The position numbers were made by a program, and so were the translations under genes. A stretch of 64,000 nucleotides of DNA from an uncultured Clostridia bacterium (GTDB taxonomy: Bacteria; Bacillota; Clostridia; TANB77; CAG-508): positions 1 through 64,000 of the forward strand of contig CAKPKQ010000002.1 in NCBI GenBank assembly GCA_934167305.1, read 5' to 3'. Positions 60,000 to 64,000 of the stretch are shown one piece after another. The notes under the pieces were generated by a model. That model did no database searches. It had not been told where the DNA came from and saw only the letters and a program-made list of their open reading frames with translations. The stretch's first letter is position 1; each line of letters starts with the position of its first letter.

Positions 60000-60260
60000 A
60001 TGATTGATGTTTCAATTGAGGAAAGAGCTATTACTTTAGCTCGTTATATTATAGATTCAAAAGATACAGTTAGAGGTGCAGCAAAGAAATTCGGTGTTAG
60101 TAAAAGCACAGTTCATAAAGACGTTAGTGAAAGATTACTTAAGATAAACCCTAATTTAGCTCATCAAGTACGAGAAATATTAGACGAAAATAAAGCCGAA
60201 AGACATATTCGTGGTGGCATGGCAACTAAATTAAAATATAGTCATGAAAAAATCTCCTAG
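60000..60260 (+). CDS. spoIIID: Stage III sporulation transcriptional regulator SpoIIID
   Basis: The start is set at ATG 60000, 8 nt after GGGGG. The 86-residue protein reads I-E-E-R-A-I-T-L-A-R-Y-I-I-D, then TVRGAAKKFGVSKSTVHKDV with the helix-turn-helix, and later N-P-x-L-A, R-H-I-R-G-G. SpoIIID switches the mother cell from sigma-E to sigma-K genes and controls coat and engulfment genes such as those in this window. It is followed by a strong terminator. Confidence 0.96.
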   Translation: MIDVSIEERAITLARYIIDSKDTVRGAAKKFGVSKSTVHKDVSERLLKINPNLAHQVREILDENKAERHIRGGMATKLKYSHEKIS

Positions 60261-60281
60261 CATTCTAGGAGATTTTTTTAT
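60246..60281 (+). terminator. Terminator of spoIIID
   Basis: AAATCTCCTAG and CTAGGAGATTT pair around CATT, followed by a T-run. It directly abuts the stop of the convergent zinc-ribbon gene. Confidence 0.85.
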
Positions 60282-60448
60282 TAGTTATTAAAGTTGTTGT
60301 TTCTTCTTTGTGCTTTTCTTGCTTTTCTGCACTCTGGGCATCTTTGAGGTTCATTTGTAAAACCTTTTTCAGCATAAAATTGTTGTTCACCTTCTGTGAA
60401 AACAAATTCAGCACCACAATCTTTACATGTTAAAGTTTTATCTGCCAT
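60281..60448 (-). CDS. Small zinc-ribbon protein (zf-trcl type)
   Basis: This 55-residue protein starts at ATG 60448 after AAGGAGG. It has two CxxC pairs: T-C-K-D-C-G-A-E-F and R-C-P-E-C-R-K-A-R, with FVFTEGEQQFYAEKGF between them, the classic probable zinc-ribbon domain found in many Bacillota. The tail is Arg/Asn rich and may bind nucleic acid. The exact role is unknown. Confidence 0.88.
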   Translation of the reverse strand: MADKTLTCKDCGAEFVFTEGEQQFYAEKGFTNEPQRCPECRKARKAQRRNNNFNN

Positions 60449-60755
60449 TTTAATTTCCTCCTTGTTAATTTTTGATATTTAATATTTTGACATATAAAAC
60501 CTTTCTAATATCAATATCAAGAAGGAATAGTATTTACAAAATAATTAAATTCATTTAGACTTTTGCAAGCCATTTGTATTTTAGCATATAAGTAAAAATA
60601 AAACAAGTCAAAAATAATTTAATGTATATTTTTTTTATATTTTTTTATACTAATATTATTTATATTTCAAGTTAACATTTACTTTTAAGTGTCTGTTAAG
60701 TTCTAAAATAAAATGCTATATATTACTATAAATAAGGTTATGGAGGAGATTTACA
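60449..60755. other. Intergenic region between divergent genes
   Basis: Very AT-rich. On the minus strand TTGATA and TTATAT about 17 nt apart (near 60489-60517) may drive the zinc-ribbon gene. On the plus side TATATA near 60717-60722 lies before the XRE gene but with no clear -35. I see no other feature. Confidence 0.4.
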
Positions 60756-61082
60756 ATGGCACTAGATTATAATATTATTGGTGAAAGATTAAAGAAAGCT
60801 AGAGTTGAAAAGAATATGACACAAGAAAAATTAGCTGAGCAATTAGATGTTTCTGTTGCATTTTTAAGTAGAATTGAAAGAGGTAATTCACATATTAATT
60901 TAAAAAGATTAACTCAAATTTGTGAAATTTTAGGTGTTTCTGAAGGTTCTATATTAAATGGTGTTTCTAGTAATTCTGACAATTACTTAACTTCTGAATT
61001 TAATAATATTTTAAATTCAGTGTCTAGTGATAAACAAAAATTGATTTACAAAATTGCCAAAGTTATTAGTCAAGAAGAATAA
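60756..61082 (+). CDS. XRE-family transcriptional regulator
   Basis: This 108-residue protein has an N-terminal XRE helix-turn-helix (residues 7-62: I-G-E-R-L-K-K-A-R-V-E-K-N-M, then T-Q-E-K-L-A-E-Q-L-D-V-S-V-A-F-L-S-R-I-E) and a short helical tail that may mediate dimerisation. SinR-like size, but SinI-type partners are not visible. TGGAGG precedes the ATG. It ends with a terminator ahead of pflB, so it is a separate unit. Confidence 0.88.
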   Translation: MALDYNIIGERLKKARVEKNMTQEKLAEQLDVSVAFLSRIERGNSHINLKRLTQICEILGVSEGSILNGVSSNSDNYLTSEFNNILNSVSSDKQKLIYKIAKVISQEE

Positions 61083-61106
61083 TTTTAAATTACTTTGCAA
61101 ATACTA

Positions 61107-61132
61107 AACAGTGTATAACTACACTGTTTTTT
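61107..61132 (+). terminator. Terminator of the XRE gene
   Basis: AAACAGTGTA and TACACTGTTT pair around TAAC, followed by a T-run. Confidence 0.8.
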
Positions 61133-61214
61133 TTTTGCAATGCAACAATGTTAAGTTACCTTTGACTGTGCATATTCTTATTACATTAATTTTTGCGATT
61201 TATGTAAAAAAATG

Positions 61215-61243
61215 TTGATAAAAACATTATTTTGTAATATAAT
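61215..61243 (+). promoter_or_regulatory. Promoter of pflB-pflA
   Basis: TTGATA (61215-61220) and TATAAT (61238-61243) are spaced 17 nt, leaving a leader of about 75 nt. The leader contains an imperfect hairpin (ATTGACTTCTATCTTGAAGT with AAGATCAAT). Confidence 0.65.
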
Positions 61244-61325
61244 AGATTGACTTCTATCTTGAAGTAAGATCAATAGTTTTGTTGTGTATAAATAAAAATT
61301 TTTATTTATTATAAGGAGGTATTTT

Positions 61326-63569
61326 ATGGAATTTAAACAATGGGAAGGATTTAATAAACAAGGTGAATGGACTAAGGAAATAGATGTTAGAGGTTTCATT
61401 CAAGCAAACTACACACCTTATGAAGGAAATGATGATTTCTTGGTAGGTGCAACAGAAAAAACTCAAAAATTATGGAATAACGTTACAGACTTATACAAAC
61501 AAGAAAGAGAAAATGGAGATGTTTTAGATGTTGATGTTAAAACTCCATCTGGAATAAATGCTTATGCCCCTGGCTATATAAATAAAGAACTAGAAGAAAT
61601 TGTTGGTCTTCAAACAGATGCACCTTTAAAAAGAGCAATTATGCCAAATGGTGGTATTAGAATAGTTGAAAAATCTTGTGAGAGCTACGGTTACAAAGTT
61701 GATGAAAATATCGAATATATTTACCATAATTTAAGAAGAACTCACAATGATGGTGTTTTCGCAGTATATACACCAGAAATTAGAGCAGCTAGAAGTTCAC
61801 ACTTAATTACAGGTCTTCCTGATGGATATGGTCGTGGAAGAATTATAGGTGATTACAGAAGAGTTGCTTTATATGGTGTTGATGCATTAATTAAAGAAAA
61901 ACAAGAAGAGTTTTCTTTATTAGATTCTGATGAAATGACTGATGAATTAATTCGTCAAAGAGAAGAAATGCATGATCAAATTTTTGCATTAAATGAATTA
62001 AAAGCAATGGCTGCAAGTTATGGATATGATATTTCTGAGCCTGCAACAACTGCAAAGGAAGCTATTCAATGGTTATACTTTGGATATTTAGCTGCTGTTA
62101 AAGATCAAAATGGTGCAGCTATGAGCTTAGGTAGAACATCTACATTCTTAGATATATATATTGAAAGAGATATGAAAAATGGTACTTTAACAGAAGAACA
62201 AGCTCAAGAATTAATTGACCAATTTGTTATAAAATTAAGATTAGTTCGTTTCTTAAGAGCTCCTGAGTACAATGCTTTATTTACAGGTGATCCTGTTTGG
62301 GTAACTGAAAGCATTGGTGGTATGGGTATTGATGGAAGAACATTAGTAACAAAGAACTCTTTTAGAATACTACACACACTTGAAAACTTAGGACCTGCTC
62401 CAGAGCCAAACTTAACTGTATTATGGTCTAAGAATCTACCAGAAGGATTTAAAAAATTCTGTGCTGATATCTCTATAAAAACATCATCTATTCAATATGA
62501 AAATGATGACTTAATGAGAGTTACTTTAGGTGATGATTATGGCATTGCATGCTGTGTATCTGCTATGAAAATAGGTAAACAAATGCAATTCTTTGGTGCA
62601 AGAGCAAACTTAGCTAAAGCACTTCTATATGCTATCAACGGCGGTAGAGATGAAAAATCTGGAAAACAAGTTACTCCAGAATTTGCACCTATTACTTCAG
62701 AATATTTAGATTATGATGAAGTTATGAGAAAATTTGATAATATGATGGAATATTTAGCTAAAACATATATTAAAGCATTAAATATGATTCACTATATGCA
62801 TGATAAATATTCTTATGAAGCATTAGAAATGGCTTTACATGATAAAGAAAGAGACATTTTAAGAACAATGGCTTGTGGTATAGCTGGTTTATCAGTTGTT
62901 GCTGATTCTTTATCTGCAATAAAATATGCAAAAGTTAAAGTAATTAGAGATGAAACTGGATTAGCTGTTGATTATCAAGTTGAAGGCGATTTTCCTAAAT
63001 ACGGAAATGACGACGACAGAGTTGATGAAATTGCAGTTAATATAGTAAAATCATTTATGAAAAAATTAGAAAAACATCATACTTACAAAAATTCAAGAGC
63101 AACATTATCAATTTTAACTATTACTTCAAATGTGGTATATGGTAAAAATACTGGTAATACTCCTGATGGAAGAAGAGACGGCGAACCATTTGGACCTGGT
63201 GCCAACCCATTACATGGTAGAGATGTAAATGGAGCTTTAGCTGTTATGAATACAATTGCTAAACTTCCTTATGAATATTCTGAAGATGGTATTTCATATA
63301 CATTTTCAATTACACCAGCAACTCTTGGAAAAGATGAAGATTCAAAAATAAATAACTTAGTAAGTATGTTAGATGGCTTCTTTGTTCAAACAGGACATCA
63401 TATAAATGTTAACGTATTTGATAGAGATTTATTGCTTGATGCAATGGATCACCCTGAAAAATATCCACAATTAACAATTCGTGTTTCTGGATATGCTGTT
63501 AACTTTATAAAATTAACTAGAGAACAACAATTAGAAGTAATTCACAGAACAATACACGAGAAAATTTAG
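61326..63569 (+). CDS. pflB: Formate C-acetyltransferase (pyruvate formate-lyase)
   Basis: This 747-residue protein has the tandem active-site cysteines (G-I-A-C-C-V-S-A-M, about residue 405-410) and the glycyl radical loop R-V-S-G722-Y-A-V near the C terminus. It converts pyruvate and CoA to formate and acetyl-CoA in fermentation and is oxygen sensitive once activated. The activase gene follows 9 nt downstream. AAGGAGG precedes ATG 61326. Length and motifs fit pyruvate formate-lyase rather than other glycyl radical dehydratases. Confidence 0.96.
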   Translation: MEFKQWEGFNKQGEWTKEIDVRGFIQANYTPYEGNDDFLVGATEKTQKLWNNVTDLYKQERENGDVLDVDVKTPSGINAYAPGYINKELEEIVGLQTDAPLKRAIMPNGGIRIVEKSCESYGYKVDENIEYIYHNLRRTHNDGVFAVYTPEIRAARSSHLITGLPDGYGRGRIIGDYRRVALYGVDALIKEKQEEFSLLDSDEMTDELIRQREEMHDQIFALNELKAMAASYGYDISEPATTAKEAIQWLYFGYLAAVKDQNGAAMSLGRTSTFLDIYIERDMKNGTLTEEQAQELIDQFVIKLRLVRFLRAPEYNALFTGDPVWVTESIGGMGIDGRTLVTKNSFRILHTLENLGPAPEPNLTVLWSKNLPEGFKKFCADISIKTSSIQYENDDLMRVTLGDDYGIACCVSAMKIGKQMQFFGARANLAKALLYAINGGRDEKSGKQVTPEFAPITSEYLDYDEVMRKFDNMMEYLAKTYIKALNMIHYMHDKYSYEALEMALHDKERDILRTMACGIAGLSVVADSLSAIKYAKVKVIRDETGLAVDYQVEGDFPKYGNDDDRVDEIAVNIVKSFMKKLEKHHTYKNSRATLSILTITSNVVYGKNTGNTPDGRRDGEPFGPGANPLHGRDVNGALAVMNTIAKLPYEYSEDGISYTFSITPATLGKDEDSKINNLVSMLDGFFVQTGHHINVNVFDRDLLLDAMDHPEKYPQLTIRVSGYAVNFIKLTREQQLEVIHRTIHEKI

Positions 63570-63578
63570 GAGGAAATA

Positions 63579-64000
63579 ATGAAAGCAAGAATACACTCTT
63601 TTGAATCTTTTGGAACAGTTGATGGACCTGGTATCAGGTTTGTAATCTTCATGCAAGGATGTAATTTGAGGTGTAAATTCTGCCAAAATAGAGATACTTG
63701 GGACGTATGCGGTGGTATGGAATATACCGTTCCAGAATTGTTAGCCAAAATCGAAAGGTACAAAAGCTATTTTGTACCTTCTGGTGGAGGTGTTACAATT
63801 AGTGGTGGTGAGCCATTAGTTCAGCAAGATTTTTTAATAGAATTATTAACTGCTTTAAAAGCTGACGGAATTCATACTGCTATTGATACTGCTGGAAATT
63901 TTGATATAACAGATAAGGTAAAGCAAATAATTGACTTATCAAATTTATTTTTATTAGATATAAAGTGTATAAATGATGATATCTGCAAATATTTGACAAG
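63579..64000 (+). CDS. pflA: Pyruvate formate-lyase activating enzyme, partial at right edge
   Basis: The gene runs off the window. The visible 140 residues start M-K-A-R-I-H-S-F-E-S-F-G-T-V-D-G-P-G-I-R and contain the radical SAM triad C-N-L-R-C-K-F-C and the GGE motif (VTISGGEPLVQQ). It uses S-adenosylmethionine to generate the glycyl radical on PflB. AGGAGG directly follows the pflB stop, so the two form one operon. Confidence 0.95.
   Translation, partial: MKARIHSFESFGTVDGPGIRFVIFMQGCNLRCKFCQNRDTWDVCGGMEYTVPELLAKIERYKSYFVPSGGGVTISGGEPLVQQDFLIELLTALKADGIHTAIDTAGNFDITDKVKQIIDLSNLFLLDIKCINDDICKYLT

Overview
The window looks like a low-GC, endospore-forming member of the Bacillota, most likely an uncultured gut-type clostridium. 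The reasons are the very AT-rich sequence, strong AGGAGG ribosome sites, spore genes (spoVAC-spoVAD-spoVAE, spoIIID, yunB, a SipL-type SPOCS-LysM protein, yabG, a YlbJ-like protein), wall teichoic acid genes and fermentative pyruvate formate-lyase.

Layout. 1-733: a RhuM-family gene with an in-frame stop, a structured GC-rich intergenic block and a remnant of a duplicated gene tail. 734-4888: cytidine deaminase, a QueH-acetyltransferase fusion, a membrane protein and ruvB. 4931-5280: a compact locus with a 31-residue hydrophobic peptide facing a small RNA, a candidate type I toxin-antitoxin. 5310-16766: a minus-strand wall-polymer block (TagG-TagH exporter, TarI, TarJ, three CDP-glycerol-transferase-family proteins, TagO) that also contains tyrS and rpiA. 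16902-20261: VanW-like protein, DacF, YlbJ-like protein and a small protein. 20341-27264: a roughly 6.9 kb integrative element inserted in the anticodon loop of a tRNA-Met gene. 27396-42036: rpoD, dnaG, carD, dut, rimO, capA, a pilin-Hint fusion, an oxidoreductase, deoD, greA and a GH18 protein. 42203-44304: dodecin and spoVA. 44348-49077: four pilin-like surface proteins, two with formylglycine-generating-enzyme-like C termini. 49284-55895: infC-rpmI-rplT, rplM-rpsI and spore genes. 56193-64000: DUF1015 protein, ABC exporter, spoIIID, an XRE regulator and pflB-pflA.

Three things stand out. (1) Two apparently needed genes, tagO and yabG, are each broken by exactly one extra C. In both, the disrupted zero-frame codon is CGG and skipping the C restores a GGA glycine. 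By eye I found no other in-frame CGG in the window except one in a small gene of unusual composition. This fits +1 frameshifting or four-base decoding at a nearly unused CGG codon, or else assembly error. (2) The integrative element splits a tRNA-Met gene in its anticodon loop and carries a full-length tRNA-Met just inside its end, placed to be transcribed from the host tRNA promoter. (3) The pilin-like proteins lack the usual Glu5 and are fused to Hint (self-processing) or lectin/FGE-like domains, a recurring surface-display design.

A family of palindromic repeats (core GGGGACGTTTCTTTAACTGACA) occurs at four loci and supplies the stop codons of two genes. Everything here was read by eye; no database or folding search was run.
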